A stretch of 64,000 nt of DNA, taken from NCBI GenBank assembly GCA_013350335.1, contig CM023535.1, positions 26,628,617 through 26,692,616 of the forward strand. Direction: 5' to 3'. Source of the stretch: Chimonanthus salicifolius. Taxonomy: Eukaryota; Streptophyta; Magnoliopsida; Laurales; Calycanthaceae. Positions 48,329 through 60,164 of this stretch are shown here, piece by piece (the first letter of the stretch is position 1; each line of letters starts with the position of its first letter). The notes under the pieces are model-generated. The model was not told the origin of the DNA. It did not search any database and saw nothing but the letters and a program-made list of their open reading frames with translations. A program made the translations under genes and the position numbers.

Positions 48329-49523
48329 GACCCTCCAAACTCGAGAGTAAAATTTGAGATTTCGACTGTCAAATTTTTCAGTCTCAGATAAAGTTATGCT
48401 CGAGCTCTCTAGGCCACTCTTGACCGCTCAAGTTCGAACCCTTGAGCCTAGCTCAAGTCCTCAAACCTAGGTCTGGAATTCAGCCAAACTTCAAATAACT
48501 TCTGTAGAGTTTCCTAAGTCACACGGGAGAGAAGTTCTAACTCATGTCATACAGACAATCCTCATCCCCACGTGCCTAACATTCAAATTTCCCAAAATTA
48601 ATTTTTGATTAAGTTTCGAGTCACTACAATAATCTTATTGCTTTGGGTTATTTTACGCTTAGGTTTTTATTTATCTATTTTTATTATGTCTTGCATATTA
48701 CTAAAATTTGCCTGTATGGTGGTACTATGTCAAAAGAGGTGGCATGACAATTGTATCTAATGAGAAGGTCCAAATCCTTCAAACTTAGTACATTTTATTC
48801 ATAACCTAAGTTTCTAATTTTTACATTTTCATTTAATTTTTTTATATTTAAGGTAATATATCTAAAAACTGTCAAATTTATACTTACAAAAATAAATAAA
48901 TAAATAACTAATTAGTAAATTGTGTGCGACTCTCTTATTTTCAATCTCTCTCCTTTGTTCTAATATCATGGACCTGACATGATATTTATCCAGAGAGATT
49001 TACTAATTTGGGTTGCCAAACTATTATATTAAAATTCATTTTTCATTATCTATTGATCTTCATGGCCGTAATGTTTATTATGGTGTTCATGGTATAAAAA
49101 TGATTTTGGTTTCTCTCTATCCATTCCGTTGGTATTCAATGGCCTTAAGTGGATCTCATTGTCGCAAAATTCTAACCCACATTATTATTCTCTAATACTT
49201 AGTTTATCTATTTTATTTATTTATTTTTATCACACAGTGCTCCCTTCAACCATGACGAAAGTTGTTAATTTGAAGTTCAGAAATTCAAATTAAATGTTTC
49301 AAAATATTTATAAATACTTAATATGTTGAAGTAATTAGTGAAATTTTAATTTTTTGTTTCATCATCAAAACTATTTATTCCATAAATATTGAGTCAGTAT
49401 TTGTATTTTTTTTCTATGGGTCAATTGTAAATTTGATTCTTATAAGATTTAAACACTTAACTTTGATGCTCATATTAGAAGATCTTGTCATTTTTTAACT
49501 TCTCTTATAGTGGATTTAATAAA
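48329..49523. other. Unclassified AT-rich DNA
   Basis: No gene or known element seen. A compositionally different part (48329-48628) ends 'gtttcgagtcactaca' and may be an old LTR end. The rest is AT-rich with no reading frame above 60 codons that shows a motif. Confidence 0.4.
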
Positions 49524-49724
49524 GGGTGGCCATTTAGACGCCCTACTTTTCTTCTAAAAGACACCCTTTTTTGAAATTTAGGGTGAAATTATTATTTTGC
49601 TCTTTCGATTTTGAAAAATCTTTCATTGTCTGAATGCACATCGAAAGGGCAAATGGTAATTTCACCCTAAATTTCGAAAAAGGGTGTCTCCAAAAAGAAA
49701 AGTAAAGTGTCTAAATAGCTACCC
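49524..49724. mobile_element. Small fold-back MITE, hAT-like
   Basis: 201 bp, starting GGGTGGCCATTTAGAC and ending in the inverse GTCTAAATAGCTACCC. The two halves are inverted copies over roughly 80-95 bases, including 'gacaccctttttt' with 'aaaaagggtgtc' and 'aaatttagggtgaaatt' with 'aatttcaccctaaattt'. Both sides carry TTAATAAA (49516-49523 and 49725-49732), an 8-bp target duplication as made by hAT transposases. No coding capacity. Confidence 0.82.
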
Positions 49725-50220
49725 TTAATAAATCTACAATTATAATTGCTTAGTTTGAAATAATGTTTCTATTTATTTTTATAACTTACTATTAAATTCT
49801 ATTTTTCAATGTTTCCATGTTTATTATTTCATTGTTTTTGCTTATACTATTTTAAAACGTTATATATATATATCAAGATATAAGTTTTTATTTTTATATT
49901 CTAATAATTTTGTTGTGAGTCAGAAAGAGGACTTTCTTTTGCCACAATTGCAAATAATACAATATGGTTTCAACTTTCTACCAATTCACAATATTCTCCC
50001 CTGTTTTGTCTCAATTTCTCAAATGCTTGTGTTGTTAGGGTTCTTTCTCCATGATTTTGGGTTTCTCATTGTAAGTTGTTGGGTCTTTGTACGTTTTGTG
50101 CAACCCTCATGTCCTCATCAATATCATCTGTTACTACTTAAAATAAAAAAAGTAGTCTTAACAAAATATTATTTTGAGACACCTTATCAAAAGGATGAAG
50201 ACTAATATTATTGGATGTTT
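49725..50220. other. Unclassified AT-rich DNA
   Basis: No gene seen. One open frame (49915-50205) lacks any motif and is probably chance. Confidence 0.4.
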
Positions 50221-50228
50221 CTGTAGGG

Positions 50229-50824
50229 CAGGGATTCAAAAAACGGTGTCACCGATATATCGGCCGATATGTAAATATCGGCCGATATGCGATACGGGCG
50301 ATATATCGGCCGATAATTTTATCTCTCATACCGATATCGGCATTTTCTCTCTCCTCCGATATCGGAACCGTGAAAAAACCGCAAAAAACCGTGATGAATA
50401 GTGATGAACCGTGACAAAACCGCAAAAAACCGCAAAAAATCGCAAAAAACCGTAAAAAACCGTGAACCCCCTGAGAACCGTAAACCCTGAACCGCGGAAA
50501 ACCGCGGAAAACCGCGAAAACCGTGAATACCCCTGAGAACCGTAAACTGTGGAAAACCGTGGAAAACCGCGAAAAACAGCGAAAAACCGTGTAAAAACCG
50601 CGAAAAACCGTATCGGTGTTTTAAATTTTTTTTTTTTTAAAAATACCGATATTTATGAATATCGGCCGATATTGTGACCGATATTTCGGACCGAATATCG
50701 GCCATATCGGCCGATATTCGGTATGTACGGCCGATACTTATCGTATCGGCCGATATTACTCGGTTTAAAAAAACCGATATATATCGGCCGATACGATATG
50801 TATCGGCCGATATTTAAACCTTAG
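50229..50824. mobile_element. hAT-type MITE built of TATCGGCCGATA palindromes
   Basis: A perfect 8-bp target duplication CTGTAGGG lies on both sides (50221-50228 and 50825-50832). Ends are CAGGGATTCAAA and, inverted, CTAAGGTTTAAA. Eight exact copies of the 12-base palindrome TATCGGCCGATA are clustered near the ends: 50258, 50276, 50304 at the left and 50660, 50705, 50744, 50782, 50801 at the right. The middle (about 50365-50610) is an imperfect 10-11 base repeat of the type 'aaccgcgaaa'. No transposase is encoded. The family is inferred from the 8-bp duplication and CA-GGG start. Confidence 0.85.
50365..50610. repeat. Imperfect 'accgcgaaaa' array
   Basis: More than twenty short units of CCG followed by T/C-G and an A run. 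They form the core of the MITE and separate its two palindrome clusters. Confidence 0.85.
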
Positions 50825-50832
50825 CTGTAGGG

Positions 50833-51903
50833 ATCCATCTTATTAGAAAATTGATGAAGTTTCATGCTCATGCAATCATTCTATACTAATATATAGAATG
50901 ATTTTCGTTATTGAAAATTTAACTTGAAGAATGATTTTTGCACCCCTATTTTTTTTATGGTATAAATTTTCAAATTTGTCTCTACTTCTCTCTTCTCTTT
51001 TAATCTTTTTAAAAGAAGTCAAATTTAGAAATTCTTTTTAACAAGATATACTAGTGCAAAAATCACTGACCTTTTAACTTTAGAAGTTTGTGAGTTTTCT
51101 AAGTTCTATCTCATAATAGATGAATGATGTATTCACATATGGTTGAGACTTCCATTTCTTATCCATGTAGTTCTGTATATTTCCTGCAACTACGTGGCTT
51201 TTGTGGGTTCATATACTTTCGATAAATTGTTTTTACAAGGTGGGTCACAAACAATTCTTTACTTTAATATTTATTTAAACATTAAAGAGAATTTTGGATA
51301 TTTAAATCTTGAGAGGGTGTATTTATAGTTGCTGTAGAAATATATAGCGGCTTTGTAGTGTAAACAATGAAAAGGGATTTTGCTGCTTAATATTCATTTT
51401 TGACAATTTTAACTATTTTCACATTGAAATAATAAAATTTATTTACATATAAAATCTAGTACTTTTTTCTAAATTTTCTTTTAATTTGGGCACAAGTTGT
51501 GTAGGTCTCAATCTTTATCAGATAGTAGTCATTTTGTTGCTAATTTTACTTGTAGATTTACTCTCTTTGAAAGAGACAACAAAAATATAAATAGTTAATA
51601 ATGCGTTTAAGAAATATCATAAAAGATGAATAAGTTTTAACTAGGCAACATTTCCCATCAGCGATAGTCTACCTTAGCCTTTATAGGCGCACAAAGGTAG
51701 AGTTCAAGGCATGGGGCTCAGTGCATTTGAAAAGTATCTTAGGATGGTGCTTCTGATAAAAAATTATGTATATTTGAATTTGAAAATTCATAATTTCTAA
51801 AGGTCCAAAGATTAAAGATCAACGTAGATTAAATATAGTTGGATTTTAAACCTTAGATCAACTCAAAATAAGTTTAAATTGGATAAATAATACAATAATA
51901 AGT
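50833..51903. other. Unclassified AT-rich DNA
   Basis: No gene or recognised element. The open frame at 51143-51328 has no motif. Confidence 0.4.
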
Positions 51904-54900
51904 TAGGGGTGTAAATGGATCCAGATCCGGCCCATTTTGCCAGGATCCAGATCTGGCCCATTACGTTATTGGACTGTCCAAATCTAGCCCATTTACACAG
52001 GATCCATTAAGATATGGATCTGGACAGTCCAATAGGCTTATTGGACAGTCCGCGGCCCATTAAGGGTCCAATAAGCTTATTGAGCCCAATTTGATTGTGT
52101 AATAATCTTTAAACTTTATAATAGCTAAAAAATATTAATTAATTAGATAAAAATATTTTTTATGAACTATGTATTAAAAAATTGACATTTTTAATATATC
52201 CATCAACATCCACATGAGTAATTAAAATTAATTCCTTTAACATTTTTTTTCTTATTGAGTATTTGTTTTTGACATTAAAAATTGTAAAACTAGTAAATAT
52301 CATCTATCATTATAAAACTTAAAAATAATAAACCCAATGGTGAGAGACTGATAAAGTGACCACATCAACGGTCAAGATCATCTTAGAGTCCGAAACATTA
52401 AAACAAAATAAATTGGGCTAAATACCCTTAATACAAAACAAATAAAAAAATTACATTTAAAATAAAATATCATATATGGTCCACTTGTTGGTGATCTCTT
52501 TCGTGGACTTCCAAAATCAAACCTGAGAAAGCAAAAGTGAGAAAATGCATTAACAAAATATTGAAAATTCATATTCCTTGTTTCTATTCAAACATTTCAA
52601 CTAATAATTTACTAACTCATGAAATGTTATTAGGAAATAAAAATAAAACATTTTAAAAAGGAGGAGGAGAAGATTCACTATTTGTGGGTCCCACTTTCTC
52701 TTGGAGAATGGATCCAAAAGGAGAAGATGGACTTCAGTGGGAAAGAGATGACGACTGCTAACCTCCCATGCAACATATGGACACATACACCACTATGTTT
52801 CCATTTGGATCAAGCATATGCATTCATCATAAAGTTGCCAAATATAGATTCAGTTCAGCCAGCAGCAAGAAGGTGACAAGAAGAAAAAAGAAGAGAAACA
52901 AAAGCGATATTCGCATCACTTGCTGATCAACACATTGCTTTGTTAGGCAGTAATGTAACAATGTAAACAAAACATAAATATGCATTTCATATTTAGACTT
53001 GGTGAAGTATTTCTATAAATCCACTACCTTAACATCAGTTATTGTTGAGACGCAAAAGTAGAGGCATCAATGTCATCCACAGCACTGCAATATCAAAAAA
53101 GATCGTGTAAGTCAAACATAAAAAAAACTATAATATGAATTGACATTGATCGGTAAAATTTATTTAAAACTTAAAGGATTACCACTCATCATTGGTAGTC
53201 CATGTAGAACCCGAACTCAAATTACTATCATCAACTTCAAGCGAGCCCAACTCCCTTTTACCTAATGTAACATAAGAAATATAAATGATGTCTCATGCTC
53301 CTATGAAATAAATTGAAAGCAAGGAAACAAATTAAAATAAGCAATAAAAATACCTTGCATGGTATTCCGTATCTAATCTTGGCCACACACTAACGATTCA
53401 ACAGTTTTTGGACACAGAGCTGCGATACTGGTCAAGAAATCTACCTCCAGCACTAACAGCAGATTCTGATGCAACAGTCGATATTGGAATTGCTAGAATA
53501 TCACGGGCCATCTTTGCAAGAATAGGGTACTTGGGAGCATTACTTTTCCACCATTGCAGCACATCAAATTCATCGAAACTCGGAAAGTTGAGTTCCTCCA
53601 AATATAAATCTAGATCTGATTTATGAGCAGAACTTGAGCTTTCAGCAAGAAACTTCTCAAACCTTTTCACCCGTTTTGTTCCATCTAATGTTGGTGATCC
53701 ACTACTAACATCTTGCCTAATGCATTGTCTTTTTGCACTATTATCTGGTGATTGAGCCTCATACTCTATGAAGATTCTTAATATCACATAAAATCTGACT
53801 TATTTGATCCTTCGCATAATCAGCCCCAAAAATCTTTGGATAATAAAATTCCAACAATTTCAGCTTATACCGAGGATCCAAGAATTGTGCAATCGCAAGA
53901 GCTAGACTACAAATGTCCCAATATTTTTCAAACTTGCCCATCATCTTATCCACTATAGGGCAACAACATCGTCATCAACCATAGAATTTTCATATAAATA
54001 TAACCAAATATCAAAAACTTCTTCAAAAAATAAATTCGATGTGGGATATTTAGAACCAGAAAGCACATTTGTAGCTTGATAAAATGGTTCTAAAAGCTTA
54101 CAAATTTTTTCAGCTTTCTCCCACTCACTCCAAGATGGCGCTCCCACTTTCTCTTTATAGTTGACATCATAATGTTCCAAATTTTAGAATGCATCTTTGT
54201 ACTGCAAGGCCACAACTAACATTTTATATGTGGAGTTCCACCTTGTAAGGACATCCATGATCAACTTCCTTTTAGAGTTTATTTTAGCATGGCTACAAAT
54301 GCCATCGAATGTTTTCAACCTTGATTGTGATCCATTGACATATTTGATGCTTTCACGAATCATATCAACATCCTTATTTATTATCCGCATGCCTTCTTTG
54401 ACTATTAAATTTAAAATACGTGCCCAACAACGCACATGAAATAATCTACCATCAAGCACTAAGCTCCCTCTCACCTTCTGAACAAGCTTTGTAACCAAAG
54501 AATCATTTACGCTATGGTTATCGACTGTTACTGCAAATACTTTCCGGTTGATTTTCCAGTCTAACATACTCTTGAAAATAGAACTGAACAAGTTATCTCC
54601 ACTATGAGGAACTTGTTCTACTTTGAAATTGAGTATTTTTTTTTGCAAATTCCATTCGGCATCTATGTAGTGTGCCGTCAAACAACTATAGCCTAGAGTT
54701 TGGATCAATGTCCACATATCAGTGGTAAGGCTAATACGACTAGTGAGGGAATCCAATTCACTACATAACTTTCTTTTCATTTCTTCATACAAACCCGTAC
54801 AAATTCTCTGGATAATAGTCCTTGAGACAAGCTTAAATTAGGGTTGAAGATTCTTCACAAAGTTTATAAACCCTTTGTGTTCAACTATTATACTCATGCA

Positions 54901-57069
54901 AAATTATCGTCTTTGCAAGATCCTCTACACTACGTTGTTGATCAAATTCAAAATCACCACACACTACTTCATTGAGGCTTCCAGATTGTGTTGGATCATA
55001 TTTTTTACAAAAAGGTAAGTGGCTCCACAAGTGGGAAGTTCCACTAGTACTCGATCCAGTAAATAGTTTACAACAATGATTACATATTGCATTTCTAACT
55101 CCATCTATCTCTGCATAATGAAAATCCTTCCAAATAGTAGATGTCTTCCTTCTATGTACAACATGTTTTGGTCTAGAAGCATTTGATGCCGCATCTATCT
55201 CATTCTCTTCAATGAAGTCATTCCTCTCATTAGAAGTAGACATTGTACTGCATAAAAAGTAGTAACTTAATAAATTTCATTTATGTTCTAATCTCACTTA
55301 AGAATAGAGTTATCCATACGAAGAATAAGGAGGATGATAGATGATATGGGAATATCAATGAGTTTATCACATTTACCCATTTTTAGACTGTATACTAACT
55401 CACAAGAAAGGAAGAGACTTGACACTTGACAGACTTCATATAATAATCTAATAATTTAATACTCAAAGAATATAATTAAGCAGGAAATCAAAAATAGAAA
55501 AAAAAAAAAAAAAAAAAAAACAGAGCACAAAAATGAATTGTAGCTCCATCTATTTAGGTGAGAGTCCATTTGTAGATCTCTAATCTTTTCAAGGTTAACT
55601 ATGTTTTGACTAAAAGCTTTCTTTTATCTCATTTATATTTGGAATCCTATGTATACATTACTTGGTTTTCAACCAAGAAGTGAATTGGCCTCTCAATCAT
55701 AGAGCAATGTCCATAGGACTGGATTATGACTTGTGTCACCTAGAGAACAGAGATTAATTTTCTATAAAATAGCATCTAGATATCAAAAAGACACCACATA
55801 CAGTACTTAGTTTCTCAGGAAAGTGTTTCTAAGAAAACAGATTCCCTTGTTCTTCTAATTTTCTGAGAAGTACATCCCTGCACCCAAACAGTCCTCAAAA
55901 GCAAAGCACTGCTAAAAAATGGCCCCTTCTCCTTTCTCTTTTCCAATCATAACAAGACAAGAAGAAAAAGAACCCAAAACCCAAAAGAAGAGAGATAAAA
56001 TGCAGAAAACAAATTCTAAGTAACCAAGTAAACGTGCAGAGGTAGACATCCGATGCTGCTGTGGGTCGAGATTGAGTTCTCTCAGGTTAAAGTACAGTGG
56101 GCCTGAGCTCGGCCTGCTGCTCCCGCAGTTCGCAACGTAAACGGGACCAGAAATCGTTTTGCCGGTCCCTTATGAGCGGCGAACCAATTTCTGACCTTCA
56201 GGTGAAGGGTAAAGTGAGAATTCTAAAAAAATTTGAACTCTCGTGTCAGATAAAAGAAAATGTCAGTGTGAGGATGGGCACCTAAAAAAAGACGAAAGAC
56301 TGCATTTAGAGCGAAGGAGAAGAATAGAAAAATAAATTTAATAAAAATTATAACAAGAACCAGATCAGGTTCAACATCCAGTTGAAAAATCTACCTAAAA
56401 CCTATTTAAATTAGTATTAATGGCAGCATCAAAACCGATAGAAATGAACTCAAATCTCCAACACCAATAAGAAAACAAAACCCCAACTTCAATGGAATTC
56501 AGGAAGAACTGAAAACAAGATATTGCATACCAACATACCGGCAGTGGTCACAGAACGGCTGGATCGAGTACTTGACGTTCTCCTCTACAGAGTCCTCCAG
56601 TCGATGCCTTTTTCTTCGAAGACAATTTCTCTAGACCTTGCAGAACCGAAGGGATTGAAGAAGAGAGCAGAGATCGAGAGAGGGCAGCGAACGAGGCGAG
56701 AGAGACCAGAGAGAGATCGAGAAAGAGAAAAAAAGACCCAGAAAGAGAGAGTCTCAGAGAAGAGAGCAAAGATCGAGGAAGAGCGGCGACAGAGGAGAGA
56801 GAGACTATCAAGAGAGAGCAATGACGGATGAGGTTCCTATTTCAATATCCTTCGATTTCATGCCCTAGCAGAGAGTTAATAACTTATTCAATCTTTTGGA
56901 CCTGTCCATTGGACCGTCCATGGACGGTCCGCGACTGGCCCATTATCTTAATGCATACCTGGATCGGATCCGAGAGTCTTTATTGGAATCTAGGATCCAT
57001 ATCGCAAATGGACTCCTGGATCTGGGCCGGATAGTCCACGGGCCGGATCCAGATCCATTTACACCCCTA
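51904..57069 (-). mobile_element. hAT transposon relic with matching inverted ends
   Basis: The first 18 bases, TAGGGGTGTAAATGGATC, are repeated exactly in inverse at 57052-57069, and similarity continues to about 31 bases. Both subterminal regions carry GGACnGTCC dyads, GGATCCAGATC and GGCCCA motifs, which are plausible transposase binding repeats. Between them lies a broken transposase gene on the minus strand. The 8 bases on each side (taataagt, gatataga) do not match, so no target duplication is evident. Purine-rich DNA at 56650-56820, CT-rich on the minus strand, may be the 5' leader of the gene. Confidence 0.88.
53179..55243 (-). pseudogene. hAT transposase with BED zinc finger, multiply broken
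   Basis: Starts MSTSNERNDFIEENE. Residues ~25-85 form a BED zinc finger (WKDFHYAEIDGVRNAICNHC, then HLWSHLPFCKK). After LAKTIILHEY a frameshift and stop occur (54790-54890). The catalytic core resumes with YEEMKRKLCSEL, SLTTDMWTLIQTLGYSCLTA, FAVTVDNHSVND and FHVRCWARILNLIVKEG. It is broken again by a stop at 54184-54186 and frameshifts near 53955 and 53775. The C-terminal dimerisation region is present: LDLYLEELNFP, FDVLQWWKSNAPKYPILAKM, IPISTVASESAVSAGGR. Near 53400 and 53365 there is another frameshift and a Trp-to-stop change. A GT-AG intron (53353-53262) and a last exon ending ...TWTTNDEW at 53179 can be read. The gene is dead. Confidence 0.9.
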
Positions 57070-57971
57070 GATATAGATATAATTCACATGGGAGAGAGAT
57101 GTGTGTGAGAAAGAGAATGCGATTTCAAACCTTAGTGGACCCCATATGAAAATCCAAGTGAGGATGTCACTCATAGACAATATCTCCTAGTTGAAAATGT
57201 TTTCATCAAGCCTATTTAAAATTTTGATAAATTGGCTTAACAATTTCTGGAAAAAAAAATCTTAGCATGATCTAATCATAATAAATCCAAACATTCTTAT
57301 ACATGGTAGTGAGCAGAGTATGTTCAACCAAATTTAAGGAGAAACAAAGATGTTTGTCATCGCCAACCTTCTTTTTCAAGAGCTAAGGAGGGTTATAAGA
57401 TTCCACAAGTTTAATTTTTTTTAGTAAGACCAATAGCCAAAACAATTACGTGAATTGAATTTATGATAGTAAGTGAATGCTTATAGCTTAACTCAATTGT
57501 ATATTCATATTATAGTTTTCCCTTTTTTTTCACAATCTTCAAACTTAACATCAAAGCTTTTTACTAGGTGAGACCTAGATTTGAAGGTTGTGACTTATCG
57601 GCACATTCCTTTTATGCAAATTAACGTATGAAAAATAATCATAACTTTGATTTTTCAAATAGATATGCTAAATGCTATGATGATAATCATGATATAGAAT
57701 TTCAGTAATAGTCATTTACTATTTTAAATCTTACAATAAAAGCAACTTAGCATTTTCTTTAACTCTTTTATAAGAATTAAAATGATACAACATAAGAGAT
57801 CTAATAAGATTCTATGTGAAATTTAAAAAAAATATTGAAATTTTATTAAATTTGTACGCATTTGATTTAAAGAATAGTGAAAATAGAGTAGTATGAATAT
57901 GAAAAAGATAAATTTGAGTTGAAACTTGATTCGAATTAATGTATTCTATTTCATTTTTTTTTCCTTAAATC
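57070..57971. other. Unclassified AT-rich DNA
   Basis: No gene or recognised element seen between the hAT element and the foldback at 57972. Confidence 0.4.
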
Positions 57972-58078
57972 AAATTGACAAAGGGCCGATATGATACAGC
58001 CGAGATATCGGCATGTCGGCCTATATTCGGACCCTGGTACATAGGCCACTGATACTTGAAATGGCCCTTTGTCAATTT
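57972..58078. repeat. 107-bp foldback with ATCGG words in the loop
   Basis: Perfect 16-base inverted arms AAATTGACAAAGGGCC (57972-57987) and GGCCCTTTGTCAATTT (58063-58078). The loop contains 'gagatatcggcatgtcggcctatattcgg', related in wording to the MITE at 50229. The arm is also close to the copia polypurine context 'aaattgacaaagggggag'. Confidence 0.85.
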
Positions 58079-58520
58079 TTGACAAAAAGGGGGAGAAACA
58101 TTGATATACTGCTGCAGGAGACACAAATATACATGAAGATTGGGGGAGACACAAAAATACAATATTGGTATCAAAGACAGGGGGAGCAAATGTGATTTGG
58201 GCAAATCTAATTTTAAGATATGCTTTAAAATTGAACACATATTGCTAATTATCACTAACCATTGGGGAGATTATTTTTCCACCAGAATATGCAGTTTATG
58301 TTGTGCTTAAAGGAATATCACATGCATATTCTAAGGGAGAGCTGCCATGAGCCTTCAAGCGTTCAGACTTCATGAAGTCATATCAAAGTGTATTGAGATT
58401 ATTGTAATATTTTGTTTTTGTACTTGGCATGTATTTGAACTCATTAAAGTATGTAACTTGTATTTGAATCTGTATAGAGTATTCTCTATGTTTAGTCACG
58501 AAATTGACAAAGGGGGAGAT
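58079..58520 (+). mobile_element. 3' internal end of a third copia element
   Basis: Carries the repeated 'gggggaga' phrases (58090, 58143, 58182) and ends 'gaaattgacaaagggggagat', the polypurine tract, at the LTR start 58521. No gene is present; gag and pol are missing upstream. Confidence 0.75.
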
Positions 58521-59040
58521 TGTTGGCCTAAAAGTTAAATCTGTCTCTCATGAGTCAGACTGAGTTGTCAATTTCGTGACTGTGTCCGACTGAGTCCTGA
58601 GTTGTCAATTTCTTTGACTGAGTTGTGACCGTCTACGTGTCCAAGACTGCATCTCTAGAAGACATGTATAGTCAAATCAAGCTTGAAGCTTCAGAACATG
58701 CGAAGATTGAAAGGCAGCGCACTGAAATCAGAAGATCCTCATGATTGCCAACTATCACAGGTATATGGACCATAGGACTGACCTAGAAGCCTTAGAAGCC
58801 TTTTTGGTTAAAATTGGAAAAATACAAATAGGGTTTCTAAGTCCACTCTCTGCTCTGTGGAGAGCTCTTGCTATCTACCAAATATTTCCATATTTTCACG
58901 TGTCCTTGCAATCCAAAATGTTCATTATAGTTAAATCTAACTGATTACAGAGAACACTCATGAGCTCTCCACCATGTCCACGTTTTTTCACAAAATCTCA
59001 AGTTTCCAACATTTAGGGAAAAATGGTTTTTCTTGGCAGT

Positions 59041-59277
59041 TCGGAAATTCCGAGAACCTAGTCTCGGAATGTCCGAGAATATATCTTCGGACGATCCTAC
59101 ATTAGTCATTCGGACGTTCTGAACCCCCGAATTCCAGGGTCCTTCGAACGTTCCGAAGAATGTCCCAAATAGTCAAACTATCCGTTGCAAGGTCAAAATA
59201 GTTGTTGTAATATGACCGTTGGGAAGCCGATCATTGCAACCTCGGAAGGTCCGAGACCCATCTTCGGAAGGTCCGGA
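59041..59277. repeat. Dyad array, word TCGGA-N3-TCCGA, in a copia LTR
   Basis: Copies: TCGGAAATTCCGA (59041), TCTCGGAATGTCCGAGA (59062-59078, perfect 7-bp arms), TTCGGACGTTCTGAA (59109), CTTCGAACGTTCCGAAG (59142), CTCGGAAGGTCCGAG (59241) and TTCGGAAGGTCCGGA (59263). The word is the same as in the gypsy LTRs at 39132 and 62519. Confidence 0.92.
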
Positions 59278-59304
59278 GATAGATTCGTTGGAACTTTTCT
59301 AACC

Positions 59305-59312
59305 TATAAAAG
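59305..59312 (+). promoter_or_regulatory. TATA box of the copia LTR
   Basis: TATAAAAG, 28 bases downstream of the last dyad, the same arrangement as at 17728. Confidence 0.72.
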
Positions 59313-60164
59313 TAAGGTTTTTTGGAAAGGAAAAGATTGATGACCTGAGCCTAATTTCCATACACTCTTCCAAGCTTCCCAACAACTTCCAAAGCTTATA
59401 TACTCCATAGTAAAACACTCTAAGTTTTGCATCTTAATCTCAAACACATTCAAAGCTCTCATAGGCATATCTTGAGCATCTTATGCTCTAAGTTGAATGT
59501 ATTAAGTGGACGATTCTCTCTAGGCTCTTAATCCTCATAGGAAAACCTTTATCTGCCCTAGACCTCCTTGTTACCATCTTGGTTGGACTTCATTGGAGCA
59601 TTTACATCAAGCCAAAAAGAGGAGGACATTCAAGAACAAGCCCAAGTTACTTCAAGTAACTCAAGGCTAAGTTCTTGGTATATTTCAAAGCAAAACCTCT
59701 TTCTATTACTTGTGAAATATTGTAAAGGGTTGGTGTAACCCTATTGGCTTTCAAGGGAGGTGTTCTCTTGGTGATTAGGTCGATCTACACCCGTGAAATA
59801 GATCAAGCTTTGTAATAGGTTTCTTCTCCACCCATAAAGGAGAAAGTTAGTGAAATCCTCAAGTGGTGTACTTGAGGCGTGGATGTAGGTAAGGTTGCCA
59901 AACCACGTAAAAATCATTGTGTCACTATTCTCCATCTCTTCTCATCTCTTTCATCTTATTTTGTGCACTTGATTTAACTTACATCTTAATTTACTTGAAT
60001 TTAATCTTGCATGAAAATCATATTGGAAAGATAAATTGACCAAATTTCTAATGACCATTCATTAAAGTGCCAAATATTTAAGTAGAATTTAAAATTCCCC
60101 ATAGTCCTATTCACCCCCTTCCTCCCCCCCCCTTCCCCTTCCTCCTCTAGGACTATTCTAAACA

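Larger units (their letters stand above)
58521..60164 (+). mobile_element. 3' LTR of the third copia element
   Basis: Begins TGTTGGCCTAAAAG after the polypurine tract and ends near 'ctctaggactattctaaaca'. It shares the copia LTR plan: dyad array, TATA box, then a tail with 'cctattcacccccttcc'. The unusual C-rich run 60112-60145 lies in the tail. Flanking sequence on the right is a gypsy LTR, so the copia element was inserted there. Confidence 0.8.

Noticed and set aside
53179..55243. A domesticated hAT gene such as the DAYSLEEPER type
   Set aside because: The frame is broken by several stops and frameshifts, and the gene lies between intact transposon ends.
56523..56831. A 102-codon Arg/Glu-rich open frame
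   Set aside because: It is a translation of a GA-rich tract, probably the antisense of the transposase leader.
51896..57077. Eight-base target duplication of the large hAT element
   Set aside because: taataagt and gatataga differ at most positions.
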